Below, piece by piece: positions 1 to 11,489 of a stretch of DNA of 64,000 nt. Source of the DNA: Icerya purchasi (Eukaryota > Arthropoda > Insecta > Hemiptera > Monophlebidae); contig CM077116.1 in NCBI GenBank assembly GCA_039619475.1, positions 458,179,576 to 458,243,575 of the forward strand, given 5' to 3'. Position 1 is the stretch's first letter. Every line of letters starts with the position of its first letter. Below the pieces are notes generated by a model that was given only the letters and a program-made list of their open reading frames with translations, did no database searches and was not told where the DNA came from. A program made the position numbers and the translations under genes.

Positions 1-609
1 GTAAATGAATCGTAATTTCATTCGCCAGTTTCACAAACATTTAAAAATCAAAAACAATAACACGCGCCCAATACGAAAATTACAAGCGGTATCGTATTTT
101 TCAATTTTGAATGTGTATTTTAGTTTACGTAATATTTCGAAATCGCGTCATATAAATATCGTTAAATAAATTTATTTCATCGCGAAATTTACATTTTTTT
201 TTTTTTTAACACGGTTAACGTTTCCTTACTCGCTATTAAACCCGAAATGAAAAAAAAAAGCAAAATTCATTGGCTAGAAATATTACAACAAATTAGCGCG
301 AGCTGTGTGCTTTTATTAAACTTTTTTTTTTTTTTTGAAAATTTGCACGATGCGCGAGTACTTCGCAAGTGTGATGATAATTTGTAATGATATTTCTAGC
401 TTATGAATTTTAATAAATTGGTCTTTATTTATCATTAAAACGAACATTGGTCGTCCCTTCTTTAGAACTGCTCGTTTTGAAGAATTTTGTCGGAAATGGT
501 CCTCGACAAATCGATTTATCCATGATAAACCTTTAAAAATTCCTAATTCATCATCTACCAAATGAATACGTGTATAAACCACGCAATGTTAATTTTATGA
601 AAAGCTCTC
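1..609. other. AT-rich non-coding stretch
   Basis: I see no coding pattern, RNA gene or complete mobile element here. It contains several short poly(T) and poly(A) runs. A small segment near 390-420 loosely resembles other dispersed AT-rich repeats in the window, near 38400. Confidence 0.5.
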
Positions 610-905
610 TTTTTTTTTCGATATTTGCCAAGTACATATGAACAAACCGTTATCTATAGTTCTGAAATGATACTTAACTATTCAAAAGGTAGAAATCATC
701 ATCGTCACAGTGCCATGTCCGTTATCGAACATTGGCTAACATGTTGGCAATAAAAAGGTCTGTCAGAAACCTTCTGATATAGATCAGCGGAATTGATGTT
801 GAACCAATCTATCAGATCTTGCATCCGTGATTTTCTTTTTCTTCCTCCTATTACAGTACTTTACCCGGTTGATATAAACTCTGTAAATTCTATGTTGCCA
901 GTCGC
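610..905 (-). pseudogene. LINE ORF2 C-terminal tail, decayed
   Basis: On the minus strand the segment reads GGRKRKSRMQDLIDWFNINS, then ADLYQK, and in a shifted frame ANMLANVR followed by a stop and an acidic DDDD run. This matches the conserved tail of many insect LINE endonuclease-reverse transcriptase proteins, of the pattern GRR/K-x-SW-L-x-N-L-x-W-F, then A-x-LF-x-x-A, then ANVR. There are at least one frameshift and several stops. The fragment ends at a poly(T) run on the plus strand (610-618), which would be the poly(A) tail of a minus-strand insertion. Only the extreme C-terminus survives, as expected for a heavily 5'-truncated retrocopy. The clade cannot be fixed from so short a piece; RTE-like or CR1/L2-like are both possible. 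Confidence 0.6.
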
Positions 906-1313
906 AATTCAGACTTTAAATTAATATCACCAACCGATGTACGTGTAGAAGGCGTTTTATAATAAACATTATGGGGACTGTGTCACTCTTCCGTTTTGGC
1001 TAATGTGAAAAGAATAGGAACGAAATTACAGTTGTTCTTTCGTGATGGTGTTTTTCAGTAACGTTACCTTTTGTATTATTTGACAAGTTGGATCACCGTC
1101 GTCATCATGGCATATTTATAAAATTCCCGAAGGAAAATAATAACAGTAACCGAAATTCATACTACTACTGAAATTACGATTACGGCTAATTGAAGCGGCA
1201 GAAACAAAAGGAACAGAGTCGGAGCTACCGAAAGAACAATAACTATTACCGAAATAATAGCAGTTGTTTTTTCAAATCTTTCAAGTACAATAATTATTCA
1301 TATCACCCGCGCA

Positions 1314-1334
1314 GGGGCGGGGGCGGGGGGGGGG
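1314..1334 (+). other. G-rich run, possible G-quadruplex
   Basis: Three G runs of 4, 5 and 10 separated by single C bases, in otherwise AT-rich DNA. The last run can supply two G tracts, so a four-tract quadruplex is possible. This is a pattern match only. Confidence 0.45.
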
Positions 1335-1869
1335 TATAACTTTTTGAGATTTTTTATCGGTAGTTTTAGTTTGGGGATTTTTGCGAAAACGTATAATTAC
1401 GAACTAATAACAACACGATAATACAAACTAAATAAGAATGACCTAGAGTCGATGGAAGCAACTTATCTATAAGCATTATGAATGAACTATAGACGATTCC
1501 AGGGGGCTCGCCTCGTACATGTAGATAGGTAAAAAAAGAGCTATACTAGACGATTTTCCGAAAGTGGACATAAAACGATGATCCGCAATGTCTCTAAAAT
1601 AACAGCGTCGGAGATGGCTGAATAATTTATCATCGGCACTTAGCGTAACTGTCGCGGAGACATGAAATGAGCTCTATTTCCAGGAACTGTTTTTACCAGA
1701 CTCTCTTTGGTTTCGAAGAATAATATTAATTACCTTCCAGACATGTACGTGTCCCCTATCCTACAAGTCACTTACATTCAAAGGCGACCGCAGCTTTATT
1801 ATAGCCAGCGGAACAGTAGTTCGCTTAAAAGAAGGAACGGACCCCGGAACGGGCATTTCACCTTTCCTT

Positions 1870-1923
1870 ACATATATACATATATATACATACATATATA
1901 TACATGTATATATATATATATAT

Positions 1924-1954
<31 letters not shown>

Positions 1955-1957
1955 CAT
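1870..1957. repeat. TA/CATA compound microsatellite
   Basis: An alternating TA tract interrupted by CATA and CATG units. It produces a spurious Tyr/Ile-rich open frame on the plus strand. Confidence 0.95.
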
Positions 1958-4900
1958 CTATGGCAATAGCGCTCGCGTAATTTTGGTCTCTGTCATTAAA
2001 TATTTACGTAAAATCGGAATATTTTAATAACACTGTTACAGTGACGAAGGTGACACGACGGGGTTATTTAAATTTCGGAAAAAACAAACAGGTAAGCGCG
2101 GGAATTAATTTCAAATTTATTCGTAAAATTATTACGTTCGGTATTTTCGGTGAAAATCATCTAAATTCTCCTAGCTTGAATGGAAAACAATAAAAAAGGA
2201 ATTTCAAAGAGCGAGACAGCAGCACATCTTCTGTCAGCTGACGGAACACGTTCAATGTGAAATTATACTTTTTATTCGCGTAAAATGTACCGAAATCGGT
2301 AGAAGCACCGTTGCGTGAAAATGAAACATTTCATTATAGTATAAGAAAAATAACTAGTAGCGCAGTGTCTCTCGAAGATTTCTTATTGAACAATTTACTC
2401 ATTCAGCTGCCCTTTAGATCGGGTAAATTTAAAATTAAAATTACACTCGGCGAATTTTAATAATTCTCTGTGTCTGTAAGCACTATTTCTGTTGTTTTAA
2501 TTAAAACCGAACGAATAAATTTTTACATAGTTTTTCTTTCCTGCTTAAAAAAACTCGCTGACCCATCAGTAATCTCAATGTCTACTACCACCGGGGATAA
2601 TGGCAATAACGATAACAACAATAATAATGATGATAATATTAACAATAATAAAAGTAATAATAATACCTAATAATGAAAATAGTCAGTGACGAAAAATGAA
2701 TAAATTAAAAAGTTCGAAAAAAGTAAAAATGTCTGTCCGATTCAGACTTGTCATCAGTTTTGCATTCTTTCTATTTAAATTAGCGAAAGATTAATATTCT
2801 TTGCGCGTATTCTTCGGAAACGTTGTCGTCACAGCGCACATTTCAGTTAAAAAGAAAATGAAAATCTAAGAAGATAATTTGAAACGTATTTCGAAACAAA
2901 AGAATAATCACGACGAAAGAAAAAAGAACTAATAGTAAATCCAGACTCGTTATCCATTGTTGCAGAATACCGGTTCGAGGAGCAGTGGTAGTACGGTATT
3001 CGAAATTTACCGGAATGGAAAGGCCCCGAATTTTACGCATAATCGTTAATTATGTTGTTTTTTTTTTACAATTATGTTTTTAACGCGCTAAATGGAACGC
3101 GTAAAATAAAACCGGAATCATACATTGGAAAATAATTTCAAATAACAGCGTTGTTCCGAAAATCACGTTCCGCGAAATATGGGTGAAAACACAGGCCCCC
3201 CTCTTGGAGCCGAGCTTTTAAACTACAACTATCGTCATTCCTAGCGTACTTACTGACTGTTAGCACAATCTTTTATAGTATCTAAAAAATGTTGCTGGTT
3301 ACCGGTTATTATTTATCGGCCATTTATAAACAGCAATGAGAAATACGAAACATAATTTTATTCGTAACTTTTTTATCGCGAAAATCGAAACGGAACAATA
3401 AATAGAACGAAAAACTGACGAATTCGAAAAATATTTTAAAACCTAATAGCCCCCCAGACACGCCGGTTTTAATTTCCGTGAATTTTTTAACGGGCACTTG
3501 GTAGTTTTGTCTGTTTATATTCGCTTCGAGCAGAGATAGGTATCGTTTTTCGTAGGATGAAATATATACTTTTTCGAGCTCTCTTGGTGGGTCAGGTATG
3601 TTTTCGGATGTACTAAAAATCGCTGGCAGTAGCATAATACGTGCATGTTTTGACCGATGGTTTTCACAGAATGTTTCAAAAATAAAATGAGCAACTTGTT
3701 AGAGAGCGGGTGCCAAACGGCCTGTCTATTATGGTTGCTCTTCGCTCGGTGGATTCAAGTGAGTATTGGCGTATGGTCGTGGTACCAGTAGGATGACGAT
3801 ACTGGCAAATAGAGGGTCTTCTAACAGGAAACTATTATAGATTTTATAGAATTCGAAAGTTTATTCTTGGTACAGTATGTAGTGTAACGTAATTCGAGTG
3901 TATTTGCGTGCATGTTCTATAGTACTAACTCGACAATATTGACACGTGGGTGTCTAAATTTTTTTGCGATAGGCCAACCGCTGTTTCTTTTTTTTTCCTT
4001 CGCGGGTTTCCTACGACGGCGTTAGTTGAAGAGGTTATTTATGAAACAAATTCGGCAGGGAATCTCTTATTTACTTGTAAGATGAAGAGAAGAGATGTTT
4101 TGATACGAGAAATTTTTAATTATATAATTAATTTTGAAATTTTTTAATGGCAAACGCTTTTTTAGAAAGAGAATAATTAACTGAAATAACAACTTATTAA
4201 TCGATCTAAATAAAAATTTATTTATTCGATAAAACTAGTTAGGTTTTTATTGATTTATATAAAGTAAACGAAATTTATCGCAATTTATCGGAATTGCGAA
4301 TTATCTGAATTTTCAATTTTGAAAAATTACACGCGCGAGAGTAACATCGTGTGTTGTGCAAAAAAGAGGATTTACGTCTACAAACGATACTCTGCTTATC
4401 GCGAATATCGAAAATATTGAAAAACCGGAAGATTTCAGATTCAGAACTTTACGTTTACTTGAATGTAATTTTATTAAGTGCAATTGAAAAAAAATTAGAT
4501 TATTATATAATTAAAAGGCTAACAACGGATAAAAAACAAAAAATCCCGCCTAGTGACGTTGAAATTAAATTAGACACATTTTGGAGACGAAGATGCGTAA
4601 ATTAACGTTTAAAATTTAAACTATATTACGTAAGCGAATATGGATGAAAGAAAAATAAAAAACGGAAGAGGGTGTGTCATCGAAAGCCACTACAATTTTT
4701 TTCGCAACGCGGAACGAACGAGTTTTCGAGCGGCGATCAGAAAGACAACTGTTCAAAATGTTTATTTCAGCGTTCGAAAGATGATGCGTTAAAAAATTTA
4801 GCAAACGTCGCATGCATCGGGGACAGTTGACAGTTTCTAATTCGAGAGGACCAATGTTTTGTTCATGCAGAACAATCTCCGATCCCACTTGTGAATGGAA

Positions 4901-5039
4901 ATATGCGAAATGCAAACAGAAAAGAAAAAAAACTTTGATTACCATCACTTTAATTGTTTTTTTAAAGTATCTTAGTAATTTCAGTCATCTAGACGTTACG
5001 ACGTATGTCTTGGTACTCTTAAATCCTTATTAATAATTC

Positions 5040-6190
5040 CAGCAGTTCGTGCTGCAATTGAATATGCCATTTCTATTCGCAGATCTCATTTGGGCTACTA
5101 CCGTTTTCTTGCTAAATTCCACTCACCTCCTCTACTCTTATCCATTCTTACCTTTCCACTTTTAGAAACTGGCGTTTCACATGTAGGAAAACCTCTACTA
5201 TTTTAACCTCTTCGTTTTGCCCCCTTACACGATTGCCTTCAATAATCTATATTTTTTCTTTTAATTTCGGAGAAATCTGCAAATCCTTATAAAACGTTTA
5301 CTGTACTTGCGCTGGTAAAATTGGTCTTTTATCCTCAGCACTTTCAATTTTCAATTTCCGTCTCACGTAATCATGTTTAGTGATGGCTCGAAGAGGAGGC
5401 CGCGGCTGGTGTGTACTTTCGAGATTTAAATTTTTCAGAATCTTTTCATTTGCCTCCTTTATGTTCCATATTCGTAAACGAATTAATGACTGCTCTACGT
5501 TCCGTTGTTTTCATTTCCTCCGATGAGTTATCCTCTAAATTCTCGATTATATCTGACTCCGGGCCCTACCTGATTATTTCTGTGATGTTATTATTCTCCG
5601 TATGCGTTCATTTATCCGCGTTCTTTCTTCCTTGCATTCCATTCAAATCGATTTGCCGTGGATTTCTAGCCATATTCGGGCAATTTTTAGCAATGAGAAT
5701 TCTTTGGCTCCGGTTGCCGCTTATATCCATTTCCTTTCTTAAGAAAAATCCCGTCCTCGTAATTACTTTCCGTGTTTTCATCTCAGATCTTGGTCGAATA
5801 TTTACGGTTCGTCTTTTAGTAATAGTTACTCATTTCGTCTGTCTGCTCAAACTAGACTTTCCGCGCTAATCTGTGGTTCCGTCGTTGTATCCATTATTAA
5901 GCCGTGCTCTCTACTGCCTTCTTCCCGCATTCGTTTTTACTCAGTTTCCTATCTATTTTACCTTTCAACTGAAACGGATCGTGCTTTTGTGATGCCAATC
6001 GTGTGTTTATTAAGGTATTAATTTCTTTCTGTTGAGCGTTCTATCTTCTATTCCAGTTTTTGCTGAGATTTGATCTCGCTGCTCCGTATTGCGCCTCTTA
6101 CATCCTGCCCTTTCCTTTTCCACGCACTGTTTTGTTCTTCCCACCATCTTCCTACTAACAACATTTAATATCGTATAAAGAACATAATTA
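5040..6190 (+). pseudogene. LINE ORF2 RNase H and C-terminal region, decayed
   Basis: This reads as the 3' third of an I-like LINE ORF2, with repeated frameshifts. The region before RNase H contains RAAIEYAISIRRSHLGYY at about 5050. The RNase H domain follows: FSDGSK at 5376-5393 with the first catalytic Asp, then LPPLCSIFVNELMTALRSV with the catalytic Glu, then FSIISDS with the second Asp. Near 5670 SHIRAIFSNENSLAPVAA corresponds to the family pattern SHxGIxGNExADxxAK, with the final Asp lost. Downstream, CDANRVF near 5990 and DLAAPYCASYILPFPFPRT near 6070 match the C-terminal Cys/His and LGLPxPY module seen again at 38.8, 41.0 and 44.0 kb. A 152-residue open frame at 5411-5869 is only a surviving piece of this. 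No long poly(A) follows; the end grades into an AT-rich tail. Confidence 0.75.
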
Positions 6191-6257
6191 ATTCCTGTGA
6201 CCCCTCCACAGCCAAAAGAAAATTAGATATAAATAAATAAATGTAGACTTAACTACC

Positions 6258-6262
<5 letters not shown>

Positions 6263-6289
<27 letters not shown>
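6263..6289. repeat. Poly(T) tract, 27 bases
   Basis: An uninterrupted T run. It could be the poly(A) tail of a minus-strand retroposed sequence lying at higher coordinates, but I could not recognise a body for it. Confidence 0.9.
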
Positions 6290-6291
<2 letters not shown>

Positions 6292-7445
6292 TGCAAGCTC
6301 TTTTTCTAATTAATAACGTTAAAAATGTCGTTAATCATTTTAAAATAATTAATAAAAAAAACTAAATAAACAAAACAACTCCGTAGAACTCCAAAAAAAG
6401 TCGGGCAACTATATCAAATATATCTCATAAGCATTTACTTCAGAATTCATCCCAGTGCAGTGATACATAATTGTTAAGGAACAATAAAAAAAATTGTATA
6501 GTTTACGGGAGCACATTAATATTTGTACACAAAATAGTGACTGTAATTTGTAATAGTTTTACATCAGTTTAGGGCTCTCAGAAATATTGGCAAAATTATT
6601 ATATTTTAGTAATAACAGAATTGCTTTCAATAAATTTATCCGTAAGTAAATGTATTTTTTACTCCGAAGTAGGCAAAAACCAATTACTAAAATTATTGTA
6701 TAAGTAACTACATAATATTTTGAATTTTTCTAGCGCAACTCTTTCAAATTCAGCTTTTGCACTGATATGCATTACTTTCCGATGATTTTCAATATCTGAT
6801 AAATCTAAATATTTTAGTATATTCGTAAAATATCGCTGCCGCTAGATTATTCTGGAACAAAATTTTATTCTTGTGACGTAATCAATTGGTAAAATCCTAA
6901 CAGTAAATTCCGTACATGTAAATAAATTATAAATAACGGATACTATTTTAATTCAAAAATTACGAAAAGTTCGTCAATGGAGTTTACATACGAAAGAAAA
7001 GAGAGGAAAAAAAAAAGAACAATCGTAAAAACGTACCAATTCAAATTGAGCAACGCTTTCAAATTTAATTTTTATATTTGATAATGTAACGTCTGTGAAG
7101 TATAATTTTTACTGAAAATAATTGAGCACCGCGTACCATTAGAAATTAATATTACCGGTATGAAGGAGTTAAAACGCAATTTTTCTATCAATAATTCGGA
7201 ATAATCAAACGGACGAAACTTCCGCAAAGTTAAAATCGACTCTTTGCGCATGCGCGATACCTCCTAAATGTCTTTTCAATCGTTTTATACACACATCGCT
7301 TCGAAATGGACAGAACTGTTGAACAGGTACATGAAAAAGCTTATTTCGAAGGTCAAGAATGTTTTGGAAAATTAAATATTTGTTTTTACTATCAGTGCAC
7401 AACGGGCACCACAGTCGATTGTCATTGTAAATAAAAATAGCGGTC

Positions 7446-7470
7446 GGGTGTGGGGGTGGGGGTGGGGGGG
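7446..7470 (+). other. Strong G-quadruplex motif
   Basis: Four G tracts of 3, 5, 5 and 7 with loops of TGT, T and T, fitting the G3+ N1-7 rule with very short loops. The surroundings are AT-rich, so it stands out. Function is unknown. Confidence 0.7.
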
Positions 7471-8075
7471 CGCACAAGATTGAAGTAAACATTTGAAACG
7501 ACGACGAGAAAATGAGTGAACCGCTCTGACAGATGAACACTTAATAAAATAATTATCGCTAGGAGAGCGGCTTGTCGGTAAATATGTACCGGAAAAAGTC
7601 GTGAAACGAAAACGATATCTGTTCTCCTGGTATGTCGCGTAACGAAATATTATTTAATTAGAGCAGCGCATGTCAAATTGTTGTTTAATTGTGCGTACCG
7701 AATTGTCGATTAATTAAAATAGTCCGCACGAATTCATTATTTAATTAAAGTGGTGGGGCATCGCGCTTTAACTTCATCGTTTATCATCTCGATATCGGGG
7801 TTCGACGAAAAGGAAACAAAACAAATATCGAGTTGACAAACAATTATATTTTCCCTTTCGTAACGTTGGTAGCGTTAAAGGTGAGATAAGGCGACAGATC
7901 TGGTACATTCGTTTTCCTGAAAATCGAAACAATACACTGCTGATAATACGAATTCATTGACACTGATTAACTTTTAATTACTATATTCGTAGGTACATTT
8001 TTAGTCCAGCCTAAAGAAAATACGTTAAAAGTCCTTTCACACACACACAAAAAAAAAGAAAAAAAAGCTATATAC

Positions 8076-8078
<3 letters not shown>

Positions 8079-8106
<28 letters not shown>

Positions 8107-8108
8107 TT
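8079..8108. repeat. TA microsatellite
   Basis: A TA dinucleotide tract preceded by CATATA units and an A-rich run. Confidence 0.9.
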
Positions 8109-9347
8109 GTAGACCGAATTTTGTTCAGATTTATCCCACAACTTGCAGATCAATTAAAGAGTATTCATGACTTTCACATTTTTAAAAAATACAACGTAAT
8201 AATACGAATTGTGTAACTCTGTTTTCTGAAAGTGTATTTTTTAGTTTAATACTTAAAGATCGTGAATTTCATCACGAAATGTCAATTTAACACGGTAAAT
8301 AAATAAATTATTCTTCATATTAAACCCTAAATAGTACAAGCTTCACCGCCGGCACGCTATATTGTCTCCATTACTGAGAATAATCGATTTCTCTAGACCT
8401 TAAAACAAACCCCTACTACTGGTTTATGAATTTTTACTAAAAAAAATCGCCAGTTCTGGGACTAGTAATAGCATATATGCGAGAATTGCTAGTTTAATAA
8501 TGTACATATTAACCGAGCGTTAATCTGAACTTGCAAATTAATCATAGCGGTTTAATAACTTCTACAAGCGCTCAAACATTTAACATCGATACGTAACATG
8601 AAAGCTGCATTTTTTCATATACATTATTTTTTTTAGGTTGAAGTATTCTCGCGTTAAAAAATAAAAGTAAATATTCATAAGCTGGAAATATTATTACAAA
8701 TGTTGGTTCGTCCCCTGCATCACTTACCGTCCTCTATACTTAAACTGATGTAATATTTGCAATCCATTGTGTAAACCTTAAATAAATATATTTCTTAATG
8801 AAACAAGGACACTATATGCGCCTTCATCTATTTTCAGTCACTGCGACAAGTAAATTTATTATTTTTTACGCCATGATGTAAATAAGCTTTTTGCTTATAT
8901 TTTTTTTTAATAAACTCTAAAAATATCCGAATATACCCCTTCAAGACTTGAACTGGAATGAACTAGTGTGCAATTGCAACTACACAAACAAAAACGAATG
9001 AAGAAGTCACTTTTTTAAATTACGAAAAATAAAAAAAATAAAATTAATTTATGTAAAAGAAAATGAATATTTAAATTTCGATAAAGGGAATTAACAAATA
9101 TACTATAAACGATTTAGGTGAACAACGAAAAGAAATAATGCAAAGTGAATTCAAAGCGTAAATAAACAAATAAATGAAAAGGATTATTACGTAACCGTTA
9201 AATATAAAGCGAAATGTATATAAGCGCCTTATAATAAAAATAAATTAAAATGCATTATCGAGAAGAGAATTAAAATCTCACATTAAAAAAAATCCATCTG
9301 AAAACGTCCCCGCTGCTCACATTAACAAACTTTTCTAAGCTACAAAT

Positions 9348-9386
9348 GTATATATATATGTATATATATGTATATATATGTATATT
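9348..9386. repeat. TATATATATG decamer minisatellite
   Basis: The 10-base unit TATATATATG is repeated three full times from 9351 to 9380 with partial units on each side. It is a regular decamer rather than a plain TA tract. Confidence 0.85.
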
Positions 9387-10788
9387 ACGTTGTCGACGGT
9401 GATCGAGCATCCGCTAAGTTGTTGGTGTTCTGCAAGTTGTGCGAATTCGGTGATCTTGAAATTATGGAAATTGAAATAAAATGATTTTCGCGGGAACATA
9501 TTATTTGAAAAATACGAAAAACAATTAAATAACTAAAAGAACAAGTTGATCCGGTTTTGCTATGTGCCTACACAAGTTACCATTAAATAATGAGAGGAGA
9601 ACGATTATCGACTTGAAGGGAGCTAAAATTTCAGTTGCCTGCCTTCTGTCCAGAATTCTTCGATAATTTTTTTACTTCTAATCTCGCCTCGATCGAAAAA
9701 AATTTTCAACAGCGTCCACACATCAAAAGTGATACAGTCTCACCTTTGGACGACAACAGCATCCCATAAACACGCACATTTTCTCTCTCGCTATGCGATT
9801 TTTTGTCTGCTATAAAAATTTACAAGTGTCATTATTATTTCGCGTTTATTATTTATTTAAAATGCTTTAACGCACTACACACAACCAGTCGCTGGAATGA
9901 TTTTTGACGTACTTTTACGTTCCATCTATTTCGCGCCAATCAGAAAAGTCCTGCTATTATACATACTTAGAGGTAAATTTCATACCGTCCGCGCCATTAA
10001 GTTTACTTAAGAAGATCATTTCATTTCGGTTGCAACAGCGTATTTGAAATTGTGTACGTTGGCTTATTAAAAAATTCGACCTAAACGGAGCGTTTGTTTA
10101 ATGGGCGATTAAAATAAATTCTTCGGCACAAGCTTCCACTACTGTAATAGGTGTCGTCGGCAGATTCTCGTTAAAAATAAATAGCAACGAGAAGCGAACA
10201 CACATATGGCATGCATAAGAAATAAAACGAATAAAGCTAGAAACACAAAAGACCGCAGCTTGCCAAGGAAGCGACGAACGTAATCTTATTAACACTGTCA
10301 CACCTGACCAATAGCGCAGCCTGATGCTGCTTTCCAGCCTAGGGAAGATTTTAACGATCGATGCGATCACGAGAAAACAAAATACTTTTCGGCTTTGAAT
10401 TATCTTTTTCCATCCTACCGTTGTTATTAATGACAGCTGCGGCCTCACGTACCACTAGTAGCCTTTTCGTACGAGTCTGTAAATTGAGTGCTGCATATAT
10501 TCTTGGCTGCTAAATATTTGTGCGGCCTGTGAAGAAGCTGGTCAAGAGATAAATTAGTTAAACCGAAACATGCTATATATTTTCGCTGTACGGCTGTAAC
10601 CAGAACGTTTGAAATAAGCTGCGCATATAAAATGAAACACGAAAACTTAATTAATGCATCACAAGTAAAGAATATAAAAAGCATAAAATATAGTTGTTCG
10701 ACTTACATAGACGTTAACTGGACGTAAGAATGAAAGAAACTAGCCCGTGAATTTTTGTATTCTTTATAATATATCGACTATGTTATAT

Positions 10789-10799
10789 ATTATTATTAC

Positions 10800-10862
<63 letters not shown>
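10789..10862. repeat. ATT trinucleotide microsatellite
   Basis: About 24 nearly perfect ATT/TTA units, with one interruption near the left end. Confidence 0.95.
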
Positions 10863-10863
<1 letters not shown>

Positions 10864-10929
10864 ATGCATTAATTTCCTAATAATTGTCATTCGGAGTTGA
10901 CTGTATTTCAATACTTTTCATAAAAGACA

Positions 10930-11485
10930 ATTGGGAGTTTTTTTGTTAAATCGTTAACATATTTGTTTAATGAATCAATTTAAGTTATGAAAATTTCCAG
11001 AGGCATTCTAAAGTTAGGTATAATTACGCCGGTATATAAAAGCGGGGATAAATGTAAATTAGTGAATTACAAACCGATAAGTATTTTACCGACCATTTCA
11101 AACATTTTTGAGAAATATATTAAGATCAGGGTAGCGGCGCGGTAGCCTAGTGGTTAAGGTGCTTGGCTACTAAATCAGAGAACACGGGTTCGGGACTTGT
11201 TTCGATCCGGATTCGAATCGCTCCCAGGTTTACCCAGCTTGAAATAACTGGATACCAGGGACTGGGAAAGTAAAGGCGGCCAAGAGAAAGGAACTGACTC
11301 CGGTGTTCTCCTTAGATCCATTAGGCTTAGTACACTGCGAACCTTAACTGCACAATCCCCGACGCCCTGCTAAGGGTATGGGACTTGCTTTACTTACTTA
11401 TTAAGATTAGGATGTTAAAGCAAATTCTTCAGTGTTAATCAATATGGGTTCCTACAAGGGAAAAGTACTGACACAACCGATTAAT
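10930..11485 (+). pseudogene. Non-LTR reverse transcriptase fragment split by a SINE
   Basis: The plus-strand frame reads YLFNESI, a stop, then VMKISRGILKLG, IITPVYKSGDK, NYKPISILPTISNIFEK and YIKIR up to 11130. These are the classic finger motifs of non-LTR reverse transcriptase, of the pattern G-x-x-P-x-x-x-K-x-A-x-I-x-P-x-Y-K-S-G-D followed by NYRPISILP. The frame is then broken by the SINE at 11131-11398. It resumes with IRMLKQILQC and, after a one-base frameshift, NQYGFLQGKSTDTTD, the next conserved motif of the family (QFGF-x-x-G-K-S-T). A stop follows at once and the remainder is lost. Catalytic motifs A and C are absent. The motif style is Jockey/CR1-like and differs from the element at 17-21 kb; it may match the fragment at 53.9-54.8 kb. 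Confidence 0.85.
11131..11398 (+). mobile_element. tRNA-derived SINE, complete with TSD
   Basis: A 268-bp insertion with a tRNA-like head. The pol III A box TAGCCTAGTGG at 11143-11153 fits TRGYNNARNGG exactly. B-box-like sequences GGTTCGGGACT near 11188 and GGATTCGAATC near 11209 lie at usable spacing. A non-tRNA body follows, and the tail ends in a TTGCTTTACTTACTTA-like sequence instead of poly(A). Flanking direct repeats at 11118-11130 and 11399-11411 are 13 bp long with one mismatch. They restore the interrupted reverse-transcriptase frame, which proves insertion by target-primed reverse transcription. The same 3' half recurs at 21500-21597 and 50238-50302, so this is a dispersed family. 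It would have been mobilised by a LINE recognising the 3' tail; that LINE is not identified here. Confidence 0.88.
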
Positions 11486-11489
11486 GCAA

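Larger units (their letters stand above)
906..5035. other. Non-coding stretch with simple repeats
   Basis: About 4 kb without a recognisable gene. It holds a G-rich run at 1314-1334, a TA/CATA microsatellite at 1870-1957 and an AAC/AAT-rich tract near 2600-2670. The open frames here are short, of low complexity and lack family motifs, so I do not call them genes. Confidence 0.5.
6290..10788. other. AT-rich non-coding stretch
   Basis: About 4.5 kb with no recognisable gene. It holds a strong G-quadruplex motif at 7446-7470 and TA microsatellites at about 8079-8108 and 9348-9386. Minus-strand open frames near 7205-7540 and 10098-10684 have no family motifs and look like chance frames. Confidence 0.45.

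Noticed and set aside
9348..9386. Possible CRISPR-like or satellite array
   Set aside because: The decamer units are adjacent with no spacers and only about four copies; it is a minisatellite.
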